A stretch of 64,000 nt of DNA from JBCCJA01 sp039045975. Lineage in GTDB: Bacteria > Planctomycetota > Planctomycetia > Planctomycetales > Planctomycetaceae. Location of the stretch: assembly GCA_039045975.1 (NCBI GenBank), contig JBCCJA010000001.1, positions 124,001 through 188,000 on the forward strand, read 5' to 3'. Positions 10,204-19,013 of the stretch are shown in pieces; within the stretch, counting starts at the first letter, position 1; each line of letters begins with the position of its first letter. Under the pieces are notes generated by a model that ran no database searches, was not told where the DNA came from, and was given only the letters and a program-made list of their open reading frames with translations. A program made the position numbers and the translations under genes.

Positions 10204-10995
10204 TCACCGCAGACGAGAGTCGCTGTCAACGACTTCGGCCTGCTTTTTCTTCTTCTTCGCTTTGGCGGTTTCCGTCGGCTCCAGCGTCGGGATCGAGCGG
10301 CGTCGGCGTTCCCAATCGGGCCGGAACGCGGCCGCCTCCCAAATGCGGAGATTGTCGACCTCGACGGTCCCGCCGACGGTCCCCGCGATGCCGATAAAAC
10401 GATTATCACTCTCCGTGATCGCTTCGTGCTCGGCGTAGATCGTGGCCGTTTCCGGAAAACCGTCCGCGGTGACCTGAAAGACGAACTGATCACCTTTCGC
10501 CTCGGTCAAGACGTGGTACCAGACGCCGTCGCGGAGCCGTAATTCCTCGGCCTTACCGAGCAGAATCATCTCGCCCGCGGCGGTATAAGTCGCCCCGGAG
10601 ACGCCGCTCAGCTTGACGCGGGAGCAGTGATGACCGAACTCGATAAACGGCACGACCGGGGTCTCCGTGCCACCCCGGAAACGGAGGTCGAACGCGGCGA
10701 CGAAGTCGAACGGCGTCTTTCGCAGTTCGACCCTCGGCTCTTTGCCCTTGTACTTCGTCCGGGCCGCCTGCACCTCGGGCGGGTTCGGCATGCCGAACAA
10801 CACTCCGTCGCGGACGACCCACGGGGTCACCTGCTTCGGAAAATAGACTTTCTTATTAACCTTACCCGACCGGTCGTCGAAGTCGTCGCCCAGGACGAGC
10901 CGTCCGGGTCGGACCATGAGAGGCGAGGGCGGAGCAGCGATAGCCTCGCCGAGGCCGGCAAGGCATACGAGAGACAGGCAAACCAGAGTTTTCAT
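10204..10995 (-). CDS. Secreted concanavalin/LamG-like beta-sandwich protein, Lys-rich tail
   Basis: A 263-residue protein with a signal peptide (MKTLVCLSLVCLAGLGEAIAA). I could not place it in a named family with certainty. The body has the look of a concanavalin-A-like/DUF1080-like domain: GDDFDDRSG near the start, VRDGVLFG, RLRDGVWYHV, and a closing VEVDNLRIWEA. That order is typical of planctomycete proteins of DUF1080-like fold. The C-terminal 40 residues are low complexity and Lys-rich (AKKKKKQAEVV), perhaps for binding acidic (sulfated) polysaccharide. The start at 10995 is chosen for the signal peptide, though the frame extends upstream to 11049. It lies between the GH26 gene and the oxidoreductase. 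Confidence 0.8.
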   Translation of the reverse strand: MKTLVCLSLVCLAGLGEAIAAPPSPLMVRPGRLVLGDDFDDRSGKVNKKVYFPKQVTPWVVRDGVLFGMPNPPEVQAARTKYKGKEPRVELRKTPFDFVAAFDLRFRGGTETPVVPFIEFGHHCSRVKLSGVSGATYTAAGEMILLGKAEELRLRDGVWYHVLTEAKGDQFVFQVTADGFPETATIYAEHEAITESDNRFIGIAGTVGGTVEVDNLRIWEAAAFRPDWERRRRSIPTLEPTETAKAKKKKKQAEVVDSDSRLR

Positions 10996-11045
10996 CGAGT
11001 CTTTTCGCAAGTCGTGTGCATTACGGCGACAGCCCGACGCGGCGG

Positions 11046-12200
11046 TCACCGAGGCAGAGTGTACATGTCGGGCAGGTCACTTTCGAAAACGGACCACTCG
11101 TCTTCGTAAAACGCCTTGAAATCGGGCACCGTATGGCGAACGTCGTCCCGGTCGATCGGGTGATAGGGCCGCCCGCCGTTACGCCAGGAGAGGACCCACG
11201 CGACCTCATTCGCAACAGGGTCGCTCTTCAAATTGTCGACATAGTGCCGGGCGTACCAGTCGGTCGGCGACTTCGCGGAAAAGCCGCCGCGGATGCCGTT
11301 CTCCGTGATCGCGGCCAGCTTCCCGTGCTCGCGGGCGAGGCCGACCACGACCCGGGCCGACGCGTTGATCTGGTCCGCGAAGTCGCGCGGGAAGTACCAG
11401 TCGAAACCGAAGACGTCGACCCATTCCGGCCCCGGGAACCGCTCTAAGTATTTCTCGCGCGTGTCGGGCTTATTCGGCGACGTGATATAGATCAGGTTGT
11501 GGACGTCGCGTTCGTCGCGAAGGTGCCGTACCGTCTGTTTCCAGAGCTCGACATATTCCTCGACGGTGCAGTTCTCACCGCCCCACCAGAACCAACGGCC
11601 CCGCTGTTCGTGGAGCGGACGGAATAAAATCGGGATCGGACGGCCGCGGTCATCACGGACGTCTCGGTAGAAGGCGGCCGCCTGATCGAGGTTCTTAAAA
11701 TATTTCCGACGGGCCGAAGTGCCGGGCGTCAAGACCTGTGTCACGGCATTCCCGCCGCGGTCGTAGACGTTCCCGCCGGTGGCGGGATTCGGCATGTGCC
11801 AACTGACCGTGACCAACCCGCCCCGCCGCCGCACGGCCCGGATCACGCGTCCGTACACAGACTCCGCCGGCGTCGGCCGCGTCCACTTATTCCCCATGCC
11901 CCCGAAATCGAGGCCGAGAACCGCCGGATTGTCGCCGAGTAACTCTTTCGCGTCGGAGTTGGCGAACGCCTGCGAGTCTTTCTCATGGAACCCGACCGTG
12001 TACGCGAACTGGACCCCGAACAGTAGTTTTTCGCGGGCGATCAACCGCAGATTCTGATAAAGGGCGACGGTTTCCGGAGTCGCGTCTTTATCAATCAGCG
12101 GCCCCGCTTGCGTAGCCACACCAAACAGGAGCACGGCTCCGGCGATCGACGAACGCACGATCCATCGACCGGAAAAAGTAATCGAGACAATCTCAAACAT
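11046..12200 (-). CDS. Glycoside hydrolase family 26 (beta-mannanase-like)
   Basis: A 384-residue secreted enzyme of GH26, clan GH-A. The acid/base is Glu198 in RPLHEQRGRWFWWG, the classic GH26 signature, and the nucleophile is Glu300 in AITENGIR. Supporting blocks are LLGDNPAVLGLDFGG, VSWHMPNPATGG and FGFDWYF. Most GH26 enzymes are endo-beta-1,4-mannanases; some cut beta-1,3-xylan or beta-1,3:1,4-glucan. ATG 12200 gives a signal peptide ending near ATQAG. It is the first gene of a minus-strand train containing three sulfatases, which suggests a sulfated mannan- or xylan-like substrate (inference). About 140 bases upstream is the 131-bp inverted-repeat element that separates it from the sigma/FecR cassette. 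Confidence 0.9.
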   Translation of the reverse strand: MFEIVSITFSGRWIVRSSIAGAVLLFGVATQAGPLIDKDATPETVALYQNLRLIAREKLLFGVQFAYTVGFHEKDSQAFANSDAKELLGDNPAVLGLDFGGMGNKWTRPTPAESVYGRVIRAVRRRGGLVTVSWHMPNPATGGNVYDRGGNAVTQVLTPGTSARRKYFKNLDQAAAFYRDVRDDRGRPIPILFRPLHEQRGRWFWWGGENCTVEEYVELWKQTVRHLRDERDVHNLIYITSPNKPDTREKYLERFPGPEWVDVFGFDWYFPRDFADQINASARVVVGLAREHGKLAAITENGIRGGFSAKSPTDWYARHYVDNLKSDPVANEVAWVLSWRNGGRPYHPIDRDDVRHTVPDFKAFYEDEWSVFESDLPDMYTLPR

Positions 12201-12341
12201 GTCCGCGACGACCGTCCGAACATTCCGGCGAATTCCGATTGACCGAAGCGGCCGAGATTCAAGACAGGATAATCGCATTAAGTTGCTCGTGAAGCCCTTT
12301 GAAAAACCTTGCCCCGGCCGCAACCGCGACGGAAGTGCCTA

Positions 12342-12472
12342 GACTCTGTCGGAAACGTGTCCGCGATCCGTAGGGCAGGCCCCCGCCTGCCGCATTTCGA
12401 GCGTAGGGAATGTCCGCGATCACCGGAAATTCGGCAGGCGGGGGCCTGCCCTACGGCCTTTCCGACACAGCC
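12342..12472. mobile_element. 131-bp TA-flanked nested inverted-repeat element (MITE-like), copy 1
   Basis: Flanked by TA dinucleotides (12340-12341 and 12473-12474). The ends are imperfect inverted repeats containing TGTCGGAAA (left) and TTTCCGACA (right). Inside are two 23-bp perfect inverted repeats at 12370-12392 and 12432-12454. Each of these is itself a hairpin, with GGCAGGC and GCCTGCC around a C4 or G4 loop. They surround a 39-bp centre. There is no coding capacity. TA flanks and terminal repeats resemble a MITE moved by a Tc1/mariner/IS630-type transposase. A second 131-bp copy lies at 42755-42885. The right edge supplies the G of the TAG stop codon of the neighbouring lipoprotein gene. 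Confidence 0.8.
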
Positions 12473-12927
12473 TAATTCGAGACCAGGTCGAAATTCGCCT
12501 CATCCGTCCCGCCGCCCGGCACCGAAAAATCGATACCCGACAGGTACTGATCCGGAACCGGATAAATATATTCGACGTCACCGTCGTCGGCATCGACACC
12601 GGGAGGCAGTTCTCCCTCGAAGCTGACGGTGTGCTCCCCCGACACCGCACCCGCCTCCCCGGTCCGGGCGATCACGAGACTATAACGACCGTCCGCATCG
12701 GTCTCGGCGTACGAGTACGGCCCCGCGAGCACGGAATCGGGCCCGGCCTTCGGCGTGAACCGAAGCTTCGCCCCGACGAGCGGGTCGGCGTCGAGGGTGA
12801 TCCGGCCCGAAACCGGTACGACGCCGAACTCCTCAGGCTGCTCACCACACCCGACAGATACGAGCGTGATGAACGCAGCCCTGGAGAGCCATGCCGCGCG
12901 ACCCCGAGTGCTACTCAGACGATGCAT
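12472..12927 (-). CDS. Small lipoprotein with carboxypeptidase-regulatory-like domain (cassette A)
   Basis: A 151-residue protein. A hydrophobic N-terminus ends in a lipobox-like VSVGCGE with Cys27 as the likely lipidated residue. The rest is one beta-sandwich of carboxypeptidase-regulatory type: VVPVSGRITLDADPLVGAKL, ETDADGRYSLVI, SGEHTVSF, and FSVPGGGTDEANFDL near the end. Paralogues follow the other two DUF1559 genes (33873-34292 and 50282-50752). The TAG stop is at the boundary of the 131-bp repeat element: TA is the element's flanking dinucleotide and G its first base. It is the last gene of the ECF-FecR-DUF1559 cassette on this strand. Its function is unknown; a surface anchor or accessory of the DUF1559 protein is plausible. 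Confidence 0.85.
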   Translation of the reverse strand: MHRLSSTRGRAAWLSRAAFITLVSVGCGEQPEEFGVVPVSGRITLDADPLVGAKLRFTPKAGPDSVLAGPYSYAETDADGRYSLVIARTGEAGAVSGEHTVSFEGELPPGVDADDGDVEYIYPVPDQYLSGIDFSVPGGGTDEANFDLVSN

Positions 12928-12986
12928 TTCAAGCCTTCTGTCAGTCATACACGGTGATCAGCGAGTCGAAGTCGACCGCCTTCGCG

Positions 12987-14180
12987 TCAGAACTCGCCGA
13001 GAACACGCCCATCCCGCCGTGAAATAAGAAATTCCAGAATCGTGTCGAGATCACGGATCGGATTGCTCGGGTTAACCGCGTTGCCGCCGTCACCGAAGTT
13101 ATCGCCCTCAATATTCTCGCTGATGAAGCGAACCGACCCATCAGCCAGCGCGAACTGAGCCCCGCCCGGGTGCAGGCTGCTGAACGCCATGTCGTCGCGG
13201 ACAAATTCCGGATTCCCCATCGGGTCTACGAGCGGTCCGGTCCCGGTCAACACCGGGTTAATCACGCCGCTTCCGAGTGCGGCTCGGGCGCGGGTTTCCG
13301 TGTTCGAGTGTTGGGAGAGATAAAGGTTCGCCGCCCGGTGCCTGCGGGGCGGATCAATCGTGTTGTCGATCACCTTGAATCCCGATCGCTCCCCGAACAG
13401 GAGTGTATTGCTCGTCCCGTCGGTAATATCACGGATGCGTGTGGTCGAGTTCGTCCCGAAGACACCTTCCATGTCGGCCGGTCCGGTGTCACCGCCGCCG
13501 GCGGAGCAAGCGAAGGACGCCTGCGGTATCGTGCCGCCCGTGTGATGCACGCCTACGTAATTCGTCGTCGCTAATGGCTCGCGGTTACCGTCGTCCACAT
13601 TCTGCGTCCGCCCGTTATCGACGTAGTAAATCGTCCTATTAACATCGCCGCCGATATCGACGTACGTGTCACTCGGGCACAAACACATTTCGAGAGGAGT
13701 TTGGGCCTGTTCCAAGAGTTGCGCGTCGCCTATCGCCGCGTCGATAAACTGAAACGATTTCCGGTCACCTACACCTAGGACGTCATAAAGCGCGTCTTGC
13801 TCTACAAACTGCAAGATCATCGCGGACCACGCCCAGCCGGAACTGTCCGATCGCGGAAAGTCTCCGCCGCCTTGCCAGTGGTTCCCGGTGTCGTCGCCTG
13901 ACAAATCACACATCACCTCGGGCCGGACTCCGGTTGTGGCGTTGTCCTGCGTTAGAATTCCTGGCGGGAACGTGGCGTGGACGTCGTGATAATTGTGAGC
14001 GGCTAAAGCCAACTGTTTAAGATTGTTTTTACATGCGGTCCGTCGGGCGGCCTCGCGGGCCTGTTGCACGGCCGGCAGCAGCAGCGCGACGATGATCGCG
14101 ATCACGGCGATCACGACGAGCAGCTCGATGAGCGTAAAGCCACGCCGCGAAACGTGGCTTTTAAGATGCGTGTGGTTCAT
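12987..14180 (-). CDS. DUF1559 prepilin-like protein (cassette A)
   Basis: A 397-residue protein. The N-terminus is a type IV prepilin-like methylation motif and helix, SRRGFTLIELLVVIA, running into the planctomycete signature LLLPAVQQAREAARRTACKNN. The C-terminus has the H-x9-DG motif in HPGGAQFALADGSVRFISE. DUF1559 proteins are hugely expanded in Planctomycetota and are thought to form pilin-like surface structures; roles in binding glycans have been proposed but not settled. GGAGG five bases before ATG 14180 is a strong ribosome site. It lies between the FecR gene (upstream) and the lipoprotein (downstream), all on the minus strand. Confidence 0.95.
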   Translation of the reverse strand: MNHTHLKSHVSRRGFTLIELLVVIAVIAIIVALLLPAVQQAREAARRTACKNNLKQLALAAHNYHDVHATFPPGILTQDNATTGVRPEVMCDLSGDDTGNHWQGGGDFPRSDSSGWAWSAMILQFVEQDALYDVLGVGDRKSFQFIDAAIGDAQLLEQAQTPLEMCLCPSDTYVDIGGDVNRTIYYVDNGRTQNVDDGNREPLATTNYVGVHHTGGTIPQASFACSAGGGDTGPADMEGVFGTNSTTRIRDITDGTSNTLLFGERSGFKVIDNTIDPPRRHRAANLYLSQHSNTETRARAALGSGVINPVLTGTGPLVDPMGNPEFVRDDMAFSSLHPGGAQFALADGSVRFISENIEGDNFGDGGNAVNPSNPIRDLDTILEFLISRRDGRVLGEF

Positions 14181-14242
14181 CGTGTCCTCCGAATGAAGGG
14201 GTACATGGAACCGTCGAGCGACGGCTGAAGATTCAAAAGTGG

Positions 14243-15595
14243 TCAGGGCTCTTCACCGGGGCCCCCGCCCGGATCGGGGAGTGCCAGAAAGAGGCGGATC
14301 TGGTCGATGCTGTTCGCCCCGAAGACGGTGAAGTGCAGGTTCATGGCGTGGCGGTCGCCCGACACCGACGCCCGGTCTTCGTCCGGCTCGATCCCGCGAA
14401 AGGCGGGGGCGGGCAACACCACGCCGGGACGGGCGAATAGCGCGTCCGATTCGAGCAACGCGGCCTCGTCGGTCGCCGCGGCCGCGATGGGGATCGCGAA
14501 TTTGATCGCCCCGAGGGCCGCTTCGGTCGCGTTCGTCGTCGCGTCGTAATGGAGCAGGTAGCTGACGAGCCGCGTACCGGCCGGGAAGACCCGACGGTCC
14601 TCCCCGGTTCCGAGCGCGACCTCGCGGTCGAGCAAGACCTCGGTTTCACGGAAGACGCGGATCGACTCGCCGACGTTGTCGGAACGCTCTTCTAAATTGT
14701 CGGGCATCGACGGGTCGGTCCGAACGAAGCCGGTCGAGGCGACGATCTCGTCCCGCCAGCCCCGCAGCTTCTCGGCCGCGGCGACGTCGTAGCCGATCCC
14801 CCCGGCGAGCCCCGCGATCGCGTCGAGGCGGGCCGCCTGCCCGGCCAGCAGGACGAGCGCCGTCACTTCACCCCCGCGGGCGTCGACGAGCGTCGCGTTG
14901 ACCTCGCCTTCGGTGACGATCACCTCGGTCGCGGTGTCCTCGCTGCGGCGGACGAAAAATTCGGTCCCCAGATCGACGACGCGACAGTCGGAGGTCGTGA
15001 CCGTAAAGCCGTGCCCCGATACGGGCACCGTCGCATATATCTGGCCGCGGTTGAGCCTGACCTGGCGTTCGTTCGCGATCGAGATCGAAGTCGGCCCCGA
15101 CAGGTCGACGAGCACGCCGTTCGACAGTCGTATCGTCGCGGAGCCTTCACGGAGTCGCAGAACGTCACGGGGTCGCAACAGGTGGCCGAGCCCGTTCACG
15201 TCGCCGGAGAAGTCGGCGTCGACGCTGAGGCACACGATGCGGGCGACCGGCGACGCCGGCGTGGAAAGGAACGTCGTCGCGGCCGCGACCAGTAGGCAGG
15301 CGGCACACACGGCCGAGACGACGGCCGCGATCGTCCGCACCGATGCCGTCTTCGCCGGGGCCGCCGTCGTCGCGAACACCCGCGTCAGCGTCGTCTGCAG
15401 CGGGCTGCCCTCGACGAGCTGGTTCATCGCGACGGAGGCGTCGAGCGAAATGTACTCCACATATTTCTGGACCGCCGTCAGGTCCGATCCGAGAACGTCG
15501 TCGAGCCGGGCGTAGCCCGCGGCGTCGAGCGTCCCGTCGCAAACGCCGTCGGCCAGCCGGCGGATTTCGTCGTCTGAAATCACGAGGTCAGGCAT
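14243..15595 (-). CDS. FecR-domain transmembrane protein with secreted C-terminal domain (cassette A)
   Basis: A 450-residue single-pass membrane protein. The first about 85 residues are cytosolic and resemble the short anti-sigma-like N-terminus of planctomycete FecR proteins. A transmembrane helix lies near residues 87-109. A FecR beta domain follows (LRLREGSATIRLSNGVLVDLSGP, then VVDLGTEFFV, VTEGEVNATL). The last about 150 residues form a further domain with PAGTRLVSYLLHYD, ALFARPG, FRGIEPDEDRASVSGDRH and NSIDQIRLFL, shared with the FecR of cassette B. Start ATG 15595 has AGGGG just upstream and overlaps the sigma-factor stop by 8 bases, so the two are translationally coupled. It likely senses an external cue and restrains the sigma factor (inference). 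Confidence 0.88.
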   Translation of the reverse strand: MPDLVISDDEIRRLADGVCDGTLDAAGYARLDDVLGSDLTAVQKYVEYISLDASVAMNQLVEGSPLQTTLTRVFATTAAPAKTASVRTIAAVVSAVCAACLLVAAATTFLSTPASPVARIVCLSVDADFSGDVNGLGHLLRPRDVLRLREGSATIRLSNGVLVDLSGPTSISIANERQVRLNRGQIYATVPVSGHGFTVTTSDCRVVDLGTEFFVRRSEDTATEVIVTEGEVNATLVDARGGEVTALVLLAGQAARLDAIAGLAGGIGYDVAAAEKLRGWRDEIVASTGFVRTDPSMPDNLEERSDNVGESIRVFRETEVLLDREVALGTGEDRRVFPAGTRLVSYLLHYDATTNATEAALGAIKFAIPIAAAATDEAALLESDALFARPGVVLPAPAFRGIEPDEDRASVSGDRHAMNLHFTVFGANSIDQIRLFLALPDPGGGPGEEP

Positions 15596-16187
15596 CGTGC
15601 CCCTCCCGGCGGAGCCCACGCTCGACGCACTGGTGCAGCTTGCCCCGGAGTCGCGAGAGTCGGCTGTAGGCCGCGTTCGCGGTCAGGCCTTTGTTCGCCG
15701 CCCAGTTCTTCAGATTGTCGTCGCGGGTGACGCAGCCCTCGAAGAAGACCCGGTCGGACCGCGACAGCTTCTGCAAGCAGATGCGGAGATGATCGGCCCG
15801 CAGTTCCAGAAGCTCTCGGGCCCCGTCTTGGACGCGTGCGATCCGAGACAGCGTCTCATCACTCAGCCCGCCGACGCCGCGGTCGCGACGCCTGCGGTAG
15901 AAGTTTTTGCAGTGGTTCGCCGTGATCGTGACCGCCCACCGGGGGAAATCGCGTGCCGGGTCGTCCGACTCGAACGACGCGAACTTCTGCCACATCACGA
16001 CCGACGATTCCTGAAGGATGTCTTCCGCGTCGTCCCGGTTTCCGACCATCGCGTAGACCAAGCCGCGGACCCGGCCGAACGCGTCGCTGTAGAGACGCAC
16101 GAACTCGCTCGCGTCGTTTCCCGGGGCATCGACGCCAGGGATCCCGTCGATTCCCGCGAATGTCGAATCCACAGCGGCTCCAACCAC
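15588..16187 (-). CDS. ECF RNA polymerase sigma factor, Rhodopirellula/Verrucomicrobium type (cassette A)
   Basis: A 199-residue group IV sigma factor. Region 2 is visible in ASEFVRLYSDAFGRVRGLVYAMVGNRDDAEDILQES, with the conserved DAEDILQE, followed by FPRWAVTITANHCKNFYRRRRDR. Region 4 is a helix-turn-helix near LTANAAYSRLSRLRGKL. It matches the sigma-70 subfamily typical of Rhodopirellula and Verrucomicrobium. The start is GTG 16187; no good ribosome site is seen. It overlaps the FecR gene by 8 bases and leads a minus-strand cassette with DUF1559 and a lipoprotein. It is divergent from the membrane operon at 16424, with 236 bases between them for both promoters. Confidence 0.92.
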   Translation of the reverse strand: MVGAAVDSTFAGIDGIPGVDAPGNDASEFVRLYSDAFGRVRGLVYAMVGNRDDAEDILQESSVVMWQKFASFESDDPARDFPRWAVTITANHCKNFYRRRRDRGVGGLSDETLSRIARVQDGARELLELRADHLRICLQKLSRSDRVFFEGCVTRDDNLKNWAANKGLTANAAYSRLSRLRGKLHQCVERGLRREGHDA

Positions 16188-16328
16188 GGCGTGTCATAGG
16201 TAGATGTAAGCAGCCGCCGATCTCTGTCGGAGAAAATCGTGGCCGCGTGGGGAAACCGCCGTAAACCACTTCTGACAAATGACTAGCGACGGAAAAATGA
16301 TTGAAAGATTACGGCGATCTCGGGCACG

Positions 16329-16346
16329 CTTGCCGGACGGCCGGCA
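16329..16346. repeat. Perfect hairpin in the divergent promoter region
   Basis: TTGCCGG and CCGGCAA pair perfectly around a 4-base loop, between the divergent sigma factor and membrane operon. It could be an operator or simply a short palindrome; nothing further supports a role. Confidence 0.35.
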
Positions 16347-16423
16347 ATCATGCGGTCCGATACTCGCTGACGCCCCTTCGGACCGGGTCGTTCGTATGAT
16401 TGGCAGGGCGAAGGGAGCAGCTG

Positions 16424-17851
16424 ATGCCGGATACCGCGAAACGCAATGAGGCCCCAGACCCGGCGGCATGGATCGCCCGTTATCGACGTCGCGTGTTCTG
16501 GGGCCGCCTGCTCGACGGACTCGCGACCGGGTTGACGGTCACGTGCTGCGTGCTCGGGGTCTTGGCCCTGCTGGGCCGGCGGGCGTTACCTCTCATCGGC
16601 GAGGAGGCGTTTGCCAATTACGCGGCTGCGGAGCCGTGGCTGGCGGCCGCGTTGCCGGTCGCCGCCGCCGCAGTCTGCTGGCGGGTCTTTTCGCGACGGG
16701 AAGATGGCGCGGCGGCGTCGGCCGCGGCGATCGACCGGAAGCTCGGCTTGGGAGGATTACTGATGAGCCTCGGCGAACGGAGCGGCCCCGCGTGGGCCGA
16801 CCGACTTCCGGTTGACGCGGCGAAGTGGCGGGACGCCCTCCCCAAGCTGCGGCCGACGCGGTTCGCGAGTTGGGTCGGCCCGGCGGCGGCGTTCACGGCC
16901 GTCGCGTTCCTGATCCCGCCACGCGAGGCGGTCTCGACCCCGACGACCGGCGGCGTCGCGACGCGTCAGGCGGCCGAGCGTCTCGAAGAGATCCTCGACG
17001 CGTTCCGCGAGGCCGAAATCGCCGACGAAGAAGAGATTTCCGAATTGGAAGAGCAGGTCGAAGAATTGACCGAACGGGCCGAGTCGGAGGCCCTGACGCA
17101 CGAGACGTGGGAGTCGTTCGACACACTCGAAGAAGCCTTCCGGCAGCGGTTCGACGGCTCCCGGAGGGCATTGGCCGAAGCGATCGCCGCCGCCGACGGG
17201 GCACTCACGGCGGCGGCGGACGGGCTGCCGCTCGACGATGCGATCAGCGAGTCGCTCGCCCAGGCGCTCGCCGCGACGTCGGGCATTCCGGGCATGAACG
17301 CGGCGTCGCTGCCGTCCGATCTGCGAAAGCTGCTCGCCGATGCGAAAGCGAGCGGGACGCTCTCGCTGCCAAGTGATGCGGCCGCCCGCAAAAAGCTGCT
17401 CGACGCGTTGAAGAAGAAGCTGTCGGAGTGCCAAGGCAATTGTGAGTCGGCCTCTGCGGGCTGCGAGGGGCTTTGTCTTTCGGACGGATGGGATCCGACC
17501 CTGAAGGCCGACGGCGACGGCAAGCCGGGCCGCGGCGGTCTCGGCCGGGGCAAAGCCGACGCGCCGTTTTGGTGGGGCGACGAGTCGGACGGGCACGGAC
17601 TGAAGTTCGAGGCGACGCCGCTACCGCCGGGCGAGGTCGACGAAGCCGCCGACGAGGTGCTCGGCCTCAGCCGACGGGCTCCGGAACTCGAAGACGATTC
17701 CGTCGCGGCCCGCAACGTCGGCCGCGACCGGGGAGTCACGGCGGAGGGCTCGACCGCCCGACGCAAACTGCGTCCGCGGCACCGCGACGTCGTCCGGGAC
17801 TATTTTGCGACAGACGACGGCGAATCCGGGAACGACGCCGGATCGCGGTGA
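16424..17851 (+). CDS. Membrane protein with long coiled coil and a four-cysteine cluster
   Basis: A 475-residue protein that I cannot assign to a named family. Two transmembrane helices lie in the first 90 residues and a third near residue 150 (SWVGPAAAFTAVAFLIPP). The following 100 residues are strongly acidic and coiled-coil-like (EEISELEEQVEELTERAE). A CQGNC...CEGLC cluster (two CxxxC pairs, encoded at about 17430-17475) comes next, then a Gly/Asp-rich segment. The C-terminus ends HRDVVRDYFAT, as seen in planctomycete proteins next to MoxR genes. ATG 16424 has GGAG upstream; the frame opens earlier at 16400. It is the first gene of the MoxR/VWA operon and may be a scaffold for the complex (inference). 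Confidence 0.8.
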   Translation: MPDTAKRNEAPDPAAWIARYRRRVFWGRLLDGLATGLTVTCCVLGVLALLGRRALPLIGEEAFANYAAAEPWLAAALPVAAAAVCWRVFSRREDGAAASAAAIDRKLGLGGLLMSLGERSGPAWADRLPVDAAKWRDALPKLRPTRFASWVGPAAAFTAVAFLIPPREAVSTPTTGGVATRQAAERLEEILDAFREAEIADEEEISELEEQVEELTERAESEALTHETWESFDTLEEAFRQRFDGSRRALAEAIAAADGALTAAADGLPLDDAISESLAQALAATSGIPGMNAASLPSDLRKLLADAKASGTLSLPSDAAARKKLLDALKKKLSECQGNCESASAGCEGLCLSDGWDPTLKADGDGKPGRGGLGRGKADAPFWWGDESDGHGLKFEATPLPPGEVDEAADEVLGLSRRAPELEDDSVAARNVGRDRGVTAEGSTARRKLRPRHRDVVRDYFATDDGESGNDAGSR

Positions 17852-17960
17852 ACCGCCGGCCGACCCACGTCGTTTTCACGGCGTCGGTCACGGGACCGTT
17901 TGACGCGGACCGTCCGGGGTGCACTATCGCGTTTGGTGGTCAAAACATGGACCGGTGCTC

Positions 17961-19013
17961 ATGACCGACGCGATCGCCCCCGCGGAGACGCCCGAGGCGG
18001 AAGCCTTACTCAGCCCCGACGAGGTCGCCCGCGGGGCGGAGGCGATCGGGAAGATCGTCGCCCGCCTCGGCGAGACGATCTTCGGGCAGGACGACCTGCT
18101 GCGTATGACGACGGTCGGCATCCTCGCCCGCGGGCACGTGCTGCTGGAAGGCCTGCCGGGACTCGGCAAGACCGAGCTCGTGAAGGCCCTCGCCGGCCTG
18201 TTCGGCCTCTCGTTTCGCAGAGTGCAGTTCACGCCCGACCTCCTGCCGGGCGACATCACCGGCACACAAATCCTCGAAGAGACGCCCGAAGGCCGCCGGC
18301 TCGTGTTCCATCGCGGGCCGGTCTTTACGCACCTGTTGCTCGCCGACGAGATCAACCGGGCGACCCCGAAGACGCAGGCGGCGCTTCTCGAAGCGATGCA
18401 GGAGCGGCGTGTCACCGTCTTCGGCGAAACGCACGACCTGCCGCGGCCGTTCTTCGTGCTCGCGACGCAGAACCCGATCGAGCTGGAGGGCACGTACCCG
18501 CTGCCAGAGGCGCAGCTCGACCGCTTCACCTTCAAGATCGAAGTGCCCGGCGTCGACGCCGGCACGCTCGCGAAGATCATCACCCGCGAGAACGGGGCCG
18601 CGTCTGCCGACCACGGGCCGGTGATCGACGCGGCCGGGCTGGACGACCTGTTCGGGCTCGTCGACCGCATCCATCTGCCGACGGCGGTCGCCGATTACGT
18701 CGCGCGGGTCGTCGCCGCGTCGCACCCGGGTGAAGACGCGCCCGAGTTCGTCCGCGGGTTCGTGCGCTTCGGGGCCTCGCCGCGGGCGGCGATCGCGATC
18801 GTGAAGACGGCCCGGGCCGCCGCCCTCGCGGCCGGCAAGCCGAACGTCGGCTTCGACGAGGTCCGCTTCGTCGCGCCGGCCGTGCTCGGGCACCGCGTCG
18901 TGCTCGATTACGCCGCCCGGGCGGAGGGCTACACGCCGCGGCGGGTCGTCGAAGAGTTGCTCGACGCCGTGCCAGAGCTCGACCGCCGGCTCCCGCCCGA
19001 CCTCGCCGAATGA
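17961..19013 (+). CDS. MoxR-family AAA+ ATPase
   Basis: A 350-residue ATPase of the MoxR family (AAA_3). The Walker A is GLPGLGKTE, the Walker B LLLADEINRA, the sensor region ATQNPIELEGTYPLPEAQLDRF, and the C-terminal lid domain ends with a GYTPRRVVEELL segment. MoxR ATPases act as chaperones that mature or remodel partner complexes, typically with DUF58 and VWA proteins, all of which are encoded downstream here. ATG 17961 is preferred over the longer frame from 17919. The stop overlaps the next start by four bases (ATGA), showing tight coupling. Confidence 0.95.
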   Translation: MTDAIAPAETPEAEALLSPDEVARGAEAIGKIVARLGETIFGQDDLLRMTTVGILARGHVLLEGLPGLGKTELVKALAGLFGLSFRRVQFTPDLLPGDITGTQILEETPEGRRLVFHRGPVFTHLLLADEINRATPKTQAALLEAMQERRVTVFGETHDLPRPFFVLATQNPIELEGTYPLPEAQLDRFTFKIEVPGVDAGTLAKIITRENGAASADHGPVIDAAGLDDLFGLVDRIHLPTAVADYVARVVAASHPGEDAPEFVRGFVRFGASPRAAIAIVKTARAAALAAGKPNVGFDEVRFVAPAVLGHRVVLDYAARAEGYTPRRVVEELLDAVPELDRRLPPDLAE

